Shown piece by piece: positions 34,666 through 43,221 of a stretch of DNA of 64,000 nucleotides. The translations under genes were made by a program, and so were the position numbers. The notes below the pieces were generated by a model. The model worked only from the letters and a program-made list of their open reading frames with translations. It ran no database searches and was not told the origin of the DNA. Each line of letters opens with the position of its first letter. Position 1 is the first letter of the stretch. The DNA is from Candidatus Ornithospirochaeta avicola (GTDB lineage Bacteria; Spirochaetota; Spirochaetia; Sphaerochaetales; Sphaerochaetaceae): positions 42,739 through 106,738 of the forward strand of contig DXHU01000016.1 of the NCBI GenBank assembly GCA_019113245.1. The letters run 5' to 3'.

Positions 34666-35703
34666 TTATTCTTCCTCTTTTTTCTGCGGGCGAGGAGCTT
34701 CATTGATTCTCTTCAGTTCTTTTTCTGTGACGAATTTAATGTTTTCAAGCTTTCTTCCGGATACGAACTGGCGAATTGCGCATTCGCTTTCAAGCCTTCC
34801 TTTTGCATTCTTGTAACACATGAAGCCATGGTATGAAGAAGGAGCAGTGAAAACCTTCACGCTTGTTCCTGCTTTCTCCAGCTCTGCGGCATAGAGCACT
34901 CCATCGTCATGAAGAGGATCAAACTCTGCATTGATTATCAGGGCAGGAGCCAGACGGCTCTTGTCCTGAGAAAGGAGGGGTGAGAACATGGGCAGGAACA
35001 GATCCTTGCTTTCACGTGCATAGTTGTCAACATAGAAATCGAGAATCCTGCTTGTAAGCATCGGGGTATCTTTATGCTCCTCAATCGACAGTGTCCTCAG
35101 TCTTCCGTCGGTTATCGGATAAAGAAGTATCTGTCCTGCAATTTCCGGACCTTTTCTGTCGCGTACAAGCTGTGCGACGACTGCAGCAAGATTTCCTCCT
35201 GCACAGTCTCCTGCGATGAAGATTCTGTCAGGGTCGACCTTCCAGTATTTTGCACCTCCGCATGCCCAGAGAAGGGCATCATAGCAATCCTCAACTGCTG
35301 TCGGGAATTTGTTGTCAGGAGAAAGATGATAATCGATTGACAAGATCATTGCTCCTGTCACTGAAGAAAGATGTTCCAGATATATGTTGTAGAATTCCAT
35401 GTTGCCGAATGTCCATCCGCCTCCATGGAAATATACAATAAGGGCATCCTGTCCCATGCTCTGTGTTCTCGGGTTAGCGAACATATAGCATGTGATTGCC
35501 CCGCTGGTAACAGGAATTATGAAGGAGCTTGTTACAATTTCCTTTGCGCGAGGAAGCAGAATGCGCCTCATCGCCTTCGATATTTCCTGGTTGTTTATTT
35601 TATTTATATCATCCTCGCTGAGAGCATCGCTGTGCCTTTGCCAGAAGGCATCGGCAAGGCGTACGATTTTCTGCTCCTTGCGTGTGAGTGGATACTCTGT
35701 CAT
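34666..35703 (-). CDS. HSL-family alpha/beta hydrolase with Cys in place of nucleophile Ser
   Basis: 345 residues from ATG 35703. The oxyanion motif HGGGW (93-97), acid Asp262 in EFDPLHD and His292 in SYHGF are those of hormone-sensitive-lipase-type esterases. The nucleophile elbow is GDCAGG instead of GDSAGG, putting Cys167 at the nucleophile position. Dienelactone hydrolase shows that such a fold can work with Cys, but activity and substrate are unknown. TTGTCA-17-TAAAAT ends 8 nt before this ATG and there is no Shine-Dalgarno sequence, so upstream in-frame starts are less likely. Confidence 0.82.
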   Translation of the reverse strand: MTEYPLTRKEQKIVRLADAFWQRHSDALSEDDINKINNQEISKAMRRILLPRAKEIVTSSFIIPVTSGAITCYMFANPRTQSMGQDALIVYFHGGGWTFGNMEFYNIYLEHLSSVTGAMILSIDYHLSPDNKFPTAVEDCYDALLWACGGAKYWKVDPDRIFIAGDCAGGNLAAVVAQLVRDRKGPEIAGQILLYPITDGRLRTLSIEEHKDTPMLTSRILDFYVDNYARESKDLFLPMFSPLLSQDKSRLAPALIINAEFDPLHDDGVLYAAELEKAGTSVKVFTAPSSYHGFMCYKNAKGRLESECAIRQFVSGRKLENIKFVTEKELKRINEAPRPQKKEEE

Positions 35704-35711
35704 ATATAGAA

Positions 35712-35740
35712 ATTTTATGTCCCATTTCATTCCTTGACAA
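35712..35740 (-). promoter_or_regulatory. leaderless-type promoter of esterase gene
   Basis: TTGTCA (35740-35735), 17 nt, TAAAAT (35717-35712) on the minus strand; start predicted at the ATG 35703. Confidence 0.55.
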
Positions 35741-35884
35741 GCAATAAGCCTCAATGAGTGATAAAGAGATGACAAAATTAGGCTTTTTTATACTAAAACA
35801 GGGTATTTTTGCTGTTTTTCATATAATAAAAAATAAATGCTTTTCAAAAAATGATAAAAGAGCGATGATTTAGCAGAGGAAATT

Positions 35885-36736
35885 ATGAAAGAGGGAAGAA
35901 AACTTAAACTTGATGCTTTTTCAAGCATCACTCCTTACATCATGGTTACCAGAGCTGAAAGCTGTAACAGCATATCTCTTGAGTTTCCGTGCCGCCCTGC
36001 TGAGGAATTTGTCCGCCAGCTCAGAAGCGAAGGTTATGATTCAATCGGTATGATGCATGTCCTTCTTGCTTCTTATGTGAGGACAATCAGCCAAAGGCCA
36101 AGATGCAACCGTTTCATAAGAGGGCAGAAGATATATGCCAGAAACGGCATCATCGTGAACATGGTCGTTAAAAGAAAGATGAACATAGAGACTGAGGATA
36201 CAATCATCAAGATGAGATTCAATCCGGAGGATACGATCTTTGATGTTTATGAGACAGTCAACAAAGCCCTTGCTGAAGTCATGGAAAATAACAACACCGA
36301 TTTTGACAAGACTGCGGTTCTTCTGAACTACATTCCTGGTCTTGTCAAGAAATTCGCATTCTGGCTTTTAAAGACAATGGACTATTTCGGTCTTATTCCG
36401 AAAAAACTCATAAATGTCTCACCCTTCCACGGTTCTCTTTTTGTGACTAATCTTGCATCACTGAATGTGCCTTCTATAATTCATCATCTTTACAACTTCG
36501 GTAACATCCCGATGTTTATCGCATTTGGTGCAAAGAAAGGAATTCTGGTGCTTGAAGAAGATGGAACTGTAGAAAAGGAAAGGGTCATGGATGTTGTAAT
36601 CAACATGGATGAGAGAATTACCGACGGCTTCTATTTCGCTTCTGCACTAAAGATTCTCAAAAAAGTGTTCACTCACCCTGAGGAATTGAGACTTCCTCCA
36701 GAGAAAGTGGTTGTAGATAACGGAAACAAATCCTGA
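35885..36736 (+). CDS. stand-alone E2-acyltransferase-like protein (CAT fold), catalytic His replaced
   Basis: 283 residues similar to the C-terminal catalytic domain of 2-oxoacid dehydrogenase E2 subunits. There is no lipoyl or peripheral-subunit-binding domain. The usual DHRxxDG active-site motif reads DERITDG (242-248), so the catalytic His is Glu243 while Asp247 remains. A hydrophobic segment near 150-180 suggests membrane contact. It is therefore unlikely to work as a normal E2; a different acyl transfer or a non-catalytic role is possible. AGAGGAAA precedes the ATG and a terminator follows. It is divergent from the variant esterase. Confidence 0.7.
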   Translation: MKEGRKLKLDAFSSITPYIMVTRAESCNSISLEFPCRPAEEFVRQLRSEGYDSIGMMHVLLASYVRTISQRPRCNRFIRGQKIYARNGIIVNMVVKRKMNIETEDTIIKMRFNPEDTIFDVYETVNKALAEVMENNNTDFDKTAVLLNYIPGLVKKFAFWLLKTMDYFGLIPKKLINVSPFHGSLFVTNLASLNVPSIIHHLYNFGNIPMFIAFGAKKGILVLEEDGTVEKERVMDVVINMDERITDGFYFASALKILKKVFTHPEELRLPPEKVVVDNGNKS

Positions 36737-36755
36737 AAAAAGGATGACAAGAGAG

Positions 36756-36787
36756 AAGACTCAGCCTTCAGCGGCCGGGTCTTTTTT
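36756..36787 (+). terminator. intrinsic terminator
   Basis: AAGACTCAGCC / GGCCGGGTCTT stem with one A-C mismatch and a 6-nt loop, followed by TTTTTT. Confidence 0.8.
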
Positions 36788-36796
36788 GGAGACTTA

Positions 36797-37633
36797 ATGG
36801 AAAAAATAATAAGAGAGGACGGAGTTTATTCATATACAGAGAATATAAGGTATCTTGAATGCTCGTCTTTTGCCGCACTCAGTTCATCAAATCCGAGGAT
36901 AAAAAAAGAAATAAGTGAAGTTGATGTACGAAGAAGACTCTGCCTCCTCTATGAAATGGCTTCTGCCTGCCTTCTGGATAAGCCTGAAGATGTATTTGAT
37001 GTGCTCAAGAGTGAAGGCCTGGAGCCGGTATTCTTTGAGAAGGACATGAAAAAGGATACGGTTTTATTCATCAGGTCTGTAGAAGTAGCTGATGACGGAT
37101 ACCTCATGACAAAAGATGTGGACTCAATCAATACTCTGCATGAGATGGCCAGAAACACAGGTGCATTCCTCCTTCTTGATATATCTACAGTTTCATGGAG
37201 ACGCTATATCCCGCCATGTCTTTCTGCTTCCTTTGATTTTCTATTGATGGACGGAGCTGTTCTTGCTCTAGACCGTTTCTTTTCCAGCAGAGAGGCAAAG
37301 ATTGAGACTGTCCGCTACGTCGGAGCTGCATGCGGCATGCTTGAAGATGATGGGGAATACGGGGAAATAAGGGAAGCAAAGAAGCTGAGTGTTGCAAACA
37401 TGCTTGAAGCTGTAAAGGAAAACGAGAAGGTAGAATCGGTTTCTCAGGCCGGACTGCTCTGGACCATAACATTCAAGGAAAAGGTAAGTAGCCGTATTTT
37501 CTTCCCTTATGAGGGCATTGCTCTAAATGTTGATATCGCCAAGAACGGCAGAAGTCTTATATTTGCTCCCTCTCTTGATATCGACTTTGAAGACATTGAC
37601 AGGATATTTGACAGGATCAATATAGCTTTATGA
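36797..37633 (+). CDS. hypothetical protein, possibly a degenerate fold-type I PLP protein
   Basis: 278 residues, family not recognised with confidence. FLLLDISTVSWRRYIPPCLSASFDFLLMDGAVLALDRFF is arranged like the PLP-Asp and Schiff-base-Lys region of aldolase/desulfurase-type enzymes, but the lysine position is not conserved. A closing SSRIFFPYEGIALNV...FDRINIAL part resembles their small domain. If so it is a pseudoenzyme. GGAG lies just upstream, close behind the previous terminator. Confidence 0.5.
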   Translation: MEKIIREDGVYSYTENIRYLECSSFAALSSSNPRIKKEISEVDVRRRLCLLYEMASACLLDKPEDVFDVLKSEGLEPVFFEKDMKKDTVLFIRSVEVADDGYLMTKDVDSINTLHEMARNTGAFLLLDISTVSWRRYIPPCLSASFDFLLMDGAVLALDRFFSSREAKIETVRYVGAACGMLEDDGEYGEIREAKKLSVANMLEAVKENEKVESVSQAGLLWTITFKEKVSSRIFFPYEGIALNVDIAKNGRSLIFAPSLDIDFEDIDRIFDRINIAL

Positions 37634-37644
37634 TGGATATGAAA

Positions 37645-37686
37645 GCCCTCCTTTGTGAGATTTTCTCAGAAGAGGAGGGCCTTTTT
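37645..37686. terminator. intrinsic terminator, mainly plus-strand
   Basis: GCCCTCCT / AGGAGGGC stem with an inner TGAGA/TCTCA helix, then CTTTTTG. On the minus strand only TTT follows, so it can help end the convergent transporter transcript. Confidence 0.8.
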
Positions 37687-37695
37687 GTGTATTTA

Positions 37696-39066
37696 TCAGA
37701 TGAAGAAATCCACTATTCCCTGGATCAGGACGTAAATGATGATCAGAGGAAGAATGCATGCACAGTATATTCTAAGCTTGTTCGGGAATTTTGCACCCTC
37801 TCCAATATTGGCTGTTGAAATGAAGTTTTTCCATCCCCAGCCATAGCGTGATGTGCAGAAAAGCACCATTATCAGCGATCCTATCGGCAGAAGAAGATTT
37901 GATACAATGAAATCCTCAAGGTCCATTATTCCAGTTCCCTCTCCAAGAGGATGAAAACCTGACCAGATATTGAAGCCGAAAATGCATGGGAGTGCAAAGA
38001 TGGCAAGGATTAAAAAGTTGAGTCCTGTTGCCTTCTTTCTGGTAAATCCTCTCATATCCATCCAGTAAGAAAGTATGTTCTCGAAGACAGCAATCAGTGT
38101 TGTAAGTGCTGCAAATCCCATTGCAAGGAAGAAAAGAGCACCCCAGAGAGATCCTGCTGTCATCTTTGAAAAGACATTTGGAAGAGTTATGAAAATAAGA
38201 GCCGGACCGCTTCCTGCCTCGATGCTGAAGGATGCACATGCCGGGAATATGATAAGGCCTGAAAGAAGTGCAATGGATGTATCAAGGACGATGATTCTTC
38301 CAGACTCTCCAAGAAGTGTTCTCTTTTCTGTGAAGTATGATCCGAAGATGCTCATTGCTCCGATACCGAGAGAGAGGGTGAAGAATGACTGACCCATTGC
38401 TGCAAATATAGTCTCTCCGATACCGTATTCAACCATGTTCGAGAAATCAGGCTTCAAGAAGAAAGCAAGCCCTTCTGATGCATTTTCCAGTGTGAATGAG
38501 TGGATAGCAAGAATAATCATCAGAACAAAGAGGAGAGCCATCATTATGCGGGAGGATTTCTCAACGCCCTTGTTCAGACCGAATATTACAATGCCTGCTG
38601 TTATGAAAAGTGCAATGAGCATGAATGCAATCTGAAGAGCTCCATTTGCCTGGAGAGAAGCAAAATACTCATTTACATACGCAGTGTCAGCTCCGCTGAA
38701 TGTTCCGCTTACGAATGAGACAAAGTAATAAAGTAGCCATCCAGTTATCGGAAGATAGTAAAAAAGGAGCATGTAGTTTCCGAAAATCGCAAGAGGCCCT
38801 GCAAAATGCCATTTGCTTCCTTCTTTCTCAAGTGCCCTGTATGCTCCGACTATGTTTTTCTTTCCGCCTCTTCCGATAGAGAACTCCATAACCATTACAG
38901 GAATTCCAAGAATGATGAGGAAAAGAATGTAGATAAGTACAAAACCGGCTCCGCCATATCGGCCTGTGATATAAGGGAATCTCCATACGTTTCCCAGTCC
39001 GATTGCACAGCCAGCTGAAAGTAGGATAAAGCTAAGCCTGCTTGTCAGTTTTTCTCTTTCTGCCAT
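37696..39066 (-). CDS. sodium-dependent transporter, neurotransmitter:sodium symporter family
   Basis: 456 residues with about 11-12 membrane segments. The N-terminal signature GCAIGLGNVWRFPYITG is that of the LeuT/NSS family, which imports amino acids or related compounds with Na+. ATG 39066 is chosen for AAAGGTGG 8 nt upstream; in-frame codons further up lack a ribosome site. Substrate is unknown. It is convergent with the hypothetical gene at 36.8-37.6 kb. Confidence 0.92.
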   Translation of the reverse strand: MAEREKLTSRLSFILLSAGCAIGLGNVWRFPYITGRYGGAGFVLIYILFLIILGIPVMVMEFSIGRGGKKNIVGAYRALEKEGSKWHFAGPLAIFGNYMLLFYYLPITGWLLYYFVSFVSGTFSGADTAYVNEYFASLQANGALQIAFMLIALFITAGIVIFGLNKGVEKSSRIMMALLFVLMIILAIHSFTLENASEGLAFFLKPDFSNMVEYGIGETIFAAMGQSFFTLSLGIGAMSIFGSYFTEKRTLLGESGRIIVLDTSIALLSGLIIFPACASFSIEAGSGPALIFITLPNVFSKMTAGSLWGALFFLAMGFAALTTLIAVFENILSYWMDMRGFTRKKATGLNFLILAIFALPCIFGFNIWSGFHPLGEGTGIMDLEDFIVSNLLLPIGSLIMVLFCTSRYGWGWKNFISTANIGEGAKFPNKLRIYCACILPLIIIYVLIQGIVDFFI

Positions 39067-39169
39067 GAAACAACCCACCTTTAGAACTTCCATTTTATGT
39101 TCGGAAGCCCTAGACAAGTTTAGATTCTCTTTCCCCTTTTGTCCATGAAAGAGAAGCTCTCAAGAGAAA

Positions 39170-40033
39170 TTAAAGCCTTTTTTCTGTTTCTTTGAGTTTT
39201 TCCTTTATTTTCATGTTGTCGATTTTTCTGGCGTTCACAACAATGGATTTCAAAAGCAGAGATCCGCATTCGCTTGTAAAGTGATTGTCAGAGGCATAGA
39301 GCGCGGCATAGGCAGCAAAAGCACTTTTGCGGCTGCTCAGGCTTGCTATTGTGTATTCAACCTCTTCTTCGACATCATCTGGAAGAAATGAGAGTATGTT
39401 AGACAGAGCCCTGCCGCATTTCTCGGCAAGAATCATATTGTTTGTATCTTCATTTTCTTTCATCAGATTCATTACATTGATAAGTGAATTTACAGCTTCT
39501 TCATCTCTGAATGATTTCCTTGATGCAAATTCATCCATCACAAGATTTGCCGCTCCTGGATACTGGAAGGGATCAAGATAGTCTATTTCCCTTTCTTCTT
39601 CATCCTCATCATCGTCTCCGATGCATTTATCTATTTCATTTTCAAGTGCATCAATGGACAGTTCAGCATCGGAAATAAGATTGAGTATGATGGCCCTGAG
39701 TTCTTCATCTGACAGGTAATCGAGTGTCTCCTTGATTTCCTCATAAGACCCGAAAAAAGGATCGAATGTATATTCTATGTAGGAGGCAAGCGCCTTTGCT
39801 GTAAGGCTTTTGGATTTTGGACTGTCGCTGTGGATTATGCCGGTTATTTCATCATCCTCATCCACAGAGAAAATTACAGAACCCAGACTTCTGCCTTTGC
39901 TGTCAAGAATTGAAAATCCCATCTGCCCTGATTCGCTTTCATCCACAGTGTAGGAAAATTTGCCGTCATTGAGTGCAATCATTTCAGCAACCAGCTTTTC
40001 CTCGCTGACGAATTTTGTGTACTTGTCTGACAT
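39170..40033 (-). CDS. hypothetical acidic protein
   Basis: 287 residues, not recognised. The N-terminal third is a mixed alpha/beta domain (FSILDSKGRSLGSVIFSVDEDDEIT). A very acidic stretch with DDDEDEEEREID lies near the middle, and the C-terminal half is helical (YAALYASDNHFTSECGSLLLKSI). There is no signal peptide or membrane segment. It has a strong AGAGGAGG ribosome site. It lies behind the terminator of the DUF1846 gene but within the same leftward run. Confidence 0.7.
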   Translation of the reverse strand: MSDKYTKFVSEEKLVAEMIALNDGKFSYTVDESESGQMGFSILDSKGRSLGSVIFSVDEDDEITGIIHSDSPKSKSLTAKALASYIEYTFDPFFGSYEEIKETLDYLSDEELRAIILNLISDAELSIDALENEIDKCIGDDDEDEEEREIDYLDPFQYPGAANLVMDEFASRKSFRDEEAVNSLINVMNLMKENEDTNNMILAEKCGRALSNILSFLPDDVEEEVEYTIASLSSRKSAFAAYAALYASDNHFTSECGSLLLKSIVVNARKIDNMKIKEKLKETEKRL

Positions 40034-40048
40034 ATGTCCTCCTCTAAG

Positions 40049-40085
40049 GAAAAAGGGGAGGGATAATCAGAAGATTATCCTTCCC
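40049..40085 (-). terminator. intrinsic terminator overlapping DUF1846 stop codon
   Basis: 13-bp stem with one mismatch (GGGAGGGATAATC / GATTATCCTTCCC on the plus strand, loop 4 nt). On the minus strand CTTTTTCC follows. The stop codon of the DUF1846 gene lies inside the hairpin. Confidence 0.8.
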
Positions 40086-41578
40086 GGATACTGCGGATCA
40101 CTTGTGTAATTGATGCCCAGCTTTCTCATACCGTCTATATCTCCGGGTGAAGGTATGTGCGTGAAATGCACCTCCGTGTTCTTCAGTTCAAGAAGAGCCT
40201 TGCAGGCTTTTGCGCTCACGCTGTTGTATATGCTTGATATTGCAAGTGCAATGAGGATCTCATCAACATTCAGAGATACTCCTTTCCCCATCAGCACATC
40301 CCTTTTTACCATCGTGATTGACTCAATGACATTGTTGTGTATGAGGTCAACTTCCTTGTCTATGTTGAGCACTGTCTTTATTGCATTGAGAATCAGGGCC
40401 GCCCCTGCATGAAGGAGGTTTGAGTTATGCGCTGTCACAATCCTTCCGTCCCTTAATTCAAGGGATGCGGCGCATACTGTCCCGTCATCCTTTCCTTTAT
40501 GCTCCTCAATTGCTTTTTTAAGAGCATCACGGGCCGGAATCACGACAGGGCGGTCAGTCTCATTCAGTCCTGCCTTCTCAAGAATCTTGAGAGCTCTCAG
40601 ATACACTTCCTTGCTTGCTGTCCCCATCAGATAGTCGCATTTTGTGTTGAAGACTCTTCGGATTATCTCCTGGTTTGCGGCATAGCGGCACACTTCATCA
40701 TCAGTTATGCCGAAACCGCAGCGGTTCACACCCATGTCTGTCGGACTCTTGTATACGCATTCACCTGTGATCTTTTCCAGTATTCTCTTCAAAAGAGGAT
40801 ATGCTTCAAGATCACGGGAATAGTTTACTGTAATGACTCCGTATGCATCATGATGGAAGTGGTCTATGAGGTTCACATCCCCGATGTCAACAGTTGCAGC
40901 CTCGTATGCGATATTGACAGGATGGTTCAGTGGAAGATTCCAGATAGGGAAGGTCTCAAGCTTTGCATAGCTTGGCTTTTCGCCCCTCTTTGCCTCGTGG
41001 TACATCTGGTTGAGGCATGTAGCGAGCTTCCCTGATCCAGGACCCGGGGCTGTGACAACTACAACCGGAGCCTCAACGGGAATATATTCGTTCTTTCCAT
41101 ATCCTTCATCGGATACGACCATGTCTATGTCTGCAGGATATCCTGGAGTGCTCTGATGGGTATAGACCTTTATTCCGTTGAGCTCAAGCTTTCTCTTGAA
41201 CTGTATCGCGCTTGCCTGGTTTTCAAATCTTGTTATCACCACCTTGTTGCAAACAAGCCCGTATTCTGCGAAATCACGGATTGTCTTCACAACATCCGCA
41301 TCATAGCTGATGCCGTAGTCGCCTCTCATCTTTCTCTGCTCGATATCTCCTGCATATATGCATATTATGATATCCAGATGTTCCTTGAGGGCTTTGAAGA
41401 CCTTCATCTTGTTGTTCTCGTCAAAGCCGGGAAGCACGCGGGAGGCATGCTTGTCATGAAGAAGCTTGCCCCCGCATTCGATATAAAGCCTTCCGTTTGT
41501 GTTCTTTACACGATCAAGGATGTACTCTGTCTGCTCTCTGATGTATTTTTCGCTGTCAAAACCAATCTTGTTTATCAT
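40067..41578 (-). CDS. DUF1846 (UPF0371) family protein
   Basis: 503 residues, matching the family length. Recognised by MINKIGFDSEKYIREQTEYILDR at the start (positions 1-23, key IGFDS), APGPGSGKLATCLNQMYHE, and GVNRCGFGITDDE. The GPGSGK loop suggests nucleotide or phosphate binding, but the biochemical role is unknown. It overlaps the second glutamate dehydrogenase gene by 4 nt (ATGA), so the two are translationally coupled, suggesting a link to nitrogen or glutamate metabolism (inference). Confidence 0.88.
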   Translation of the reverse strand: MINKIGFDSEKYIREQTEYILDRVKNTNGRLYIECGGKLLHDKHASRVLPGFDENNKMKVFKALKEHLDIIICIYAGDIEQRKMRGDYGISYDADVVKTIRDFAEYGLVCNKVVITRFENQASAIQFKRKLELNGIKVYTHQSTPGYPADIDMVVSDEGYGKNEYIPVEAPVVVVTAPGPGSGKLATCLNQMYHEAKRGEKPSYAKLETFPIWNLPLNHPVNIAYEAATVDIGDVNLIDHFHHDAYGVITVNYSRDLEAYPLLKRILEKITGECVYKSPTDMGVNRCGFGITDDEVCRYAANQEIIRRVFNTKCDYLMGTASKEVYLRALKILEKAGLNETDRPVVIPARDALKKAIEEHKGKDDGTVCAASLELRDGRIVTAHNSNLLHAGAALILNAIKTVLNIDKEVDLIHNNVIESITMVKRDVLMGKGVSLNVDEILIALAISSIYNSVSAKACKALLELKNTEVHFTHIPSPGDIDGMRKLGINYTSDPQYPGRIIF

Positions 41579-42930
41579 ACATAACCCTGAGCAATCATTG
41601 CTCTGCTTACCTTGAGGAATGATGCTATGTTTGCTCCGTCAATGAAGTTGTCTTTTTCTGAGTATGTAAGAGCAGCCTCGCTTATGTTCTTGTAGATGTT
41701 CTTCATGATGTTCTGAAGCTCCTGGTCAACACGCTCTCTTGACCATTGGATGCGCATTGAGTTCTGTGCCATCTCAAGTCCGGATACAGCAACTCCTCCT
41801 GCGTTTGCGGCCTTTGCAGGAGCAAGCAGGATGCCGTTTGATGTAAGAATGTGCTCGCTTTCAATAGAGCATGGCATGTTCGCTCCTTCTCCAACAAGCT
41901 TTATGCCGTTTCTCACAAGGTTCTCAGCATCTTCCTTGAGGATTTCATTCTGTGTTGCACAGGGGAATGCATAATCTGCCTTGATGTTCCAAATCGGGTT
42001 AGGCTCATCGTTGTTTCTTGCAATATATGTGCAGCCGTACTTATCGGCATATTCCTTGATTCTTCCTCTCTTTACGTTCTTGAGAACCTTAACATACTGA
42101 AGCTTTTCGCTGTCAATTCCATTTTCATCGTAAATCATTCCTGTGGAGTCAGAAAGGGTCACGACCTTTGCCCCAAGCTGGATAAGCTTTTCTGTTGTGA
42201 ACTGGGCAACATTTCCGCTGCCGGAGACGATGCATGTCTTTCCTTCAAAATCCATCTTTCTGTCAGCGAGGATCGCCTGTGATAGGTATACAAGGCCGTA
42301 TCCTGTTGCCTCCGGGCGGATGTTGGATCCTCCGAAGTCAAGACCTTTGCCTGTAAGGACTCCTGTAAACTCATTCTTGAGTCTCTTGTACTGTCCGAAC
42401 ATGTATCCGATTTCTCTTCCTCCGACTCCGATGTCTCCAGCAGGGACATCAGTGTCTGCACCGATGTGTCTTGAGAGCTCTGTCATGAAGCTCTGACAGA
42501 ATCTCATCACCTCAGCTTCGCTCTTTCCCTTTGGATTGAAATCGCTGCCTCCTTTTCCTCCTCCCATCGGGAGCCCTGTCAGGCAGTTTTTGAACACCTG
42601 CTCAAATGCAAGGAATTTCATGATCGAGAGGTTTACAGAAGGATGGAAACGGCATCCGCCCTTATATGGTCCGAGTGTTGAAGACATCTGGACTCTGAAT
42701 CCGCGGTTGACTTGGCATACACCCTCATCATCAATCCATGGAACACGGAACATCACGACTCTTTCTGGCTCAACCATGCGCTCAAGCACCCTGTGGTATG
42801 AGACTTCAGGAAGCTTGTCGATAATCTTGTCAACGCTTAACAGAAAAGTATATACAGCCTGCTGGAATTCCTTTTCATTAGGATCCCTTGAGCATACCTG
42901 CTGATAAACTCTTTCAATTTCTGATTTCAT
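41575..42930 (-). CDS. gdhA: glutamate dehydrogenase, NADP-type hexameric family
   Basis: 451 residues, paralogous to the 2.8-kb copy throughout (GPYKGGCRFHPSVN, MGGGKGGSDF, VPAGDIGVGGREIG). The coenzyme region SGSGNVAQFTTEK...TLSDSTG resembles the NADP-linked E. coli enzyme rather than the NAD-linked C. symbiosum type. This suggests ammonia assimilation. GGGAGG lies upstream of the ATG. It is first in a pair with DUF1846. Confidence 0.95.
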   Translation of the reverse strand: MKSEIERVYQQVCSRDPNEKEFQQAVYTFLLSVDKIIDKLPEVSYHRVLERMVEPERVVMFRVPWIDDEGVCQVNRGFRVQMSSTLGPYKGGCRFHPSVNLSIMKFLAFEQVFKNCLTGLPMGGGKGGSDFNPKGKSEAEVMRFCQSFMTELSRHIGADTDVPAGDIGVGGREIGYMFGQYKRLKNEFTGVLTGKGLDFGGSNIRPEATGYGLVYLSQAILADRKMDFEGKTCIVSGSGNVAQFTTEKLIQLGAKVVTLSDSTGMIYDENGIDSEKLQYVKVLKNVKRGRIKEYADKYGCTYIARNNDEPNPIWNIKADYAFPCATQNEILKEDAENLVRNGIKLVGEGANMPCSIESEHILTSNGILLAPAKAANAGGVAVSGLEMAQNSMRIQWSRERVDQELQNIMKNIYKNISEAALTYSEKDNFIDGANIASFLKVSRAMIAQGYV

Positions 42931-43173
42931 AAATTTTCCTCCCGATTCCTAAAATTGGTGTAATTGTATTTCAACTGCCTCCATTATTAAAGAGCATCCA
43001 GGCATAAAATATGCAAAAATTTCAAAGAATTTTTCATGATTTTTCATCAAATCTTCCTATAAGGAAGAATAATATGGCAAAGCAGATGTTCTTATTGTGT
43101 CTGCTGTCATCCTTATTGTGGAAAATTAAAGGGCTTAATTAAGGAGCAAATATTTATGCAAGCGGTTTTGATT

Positions 43174-43201
43174 AAAAATGCCGAGGCTCTGTGCCCCGGC
43201 A
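43174..43201 (-). terminator. intrinsic terminator after pgi
   Basis: TGCCGGGG / CCTCGGCA stem followed by TTTTT on the minus strand. The rest of 42931-43173 holds only AT-rich sequence with the gdhA upstream region and two TTATTGTG copies about 21 bp apart. Confidence 0.8.
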
Positions 43202-43221
43202 ACCCGTTAGTATTTGTTTTA

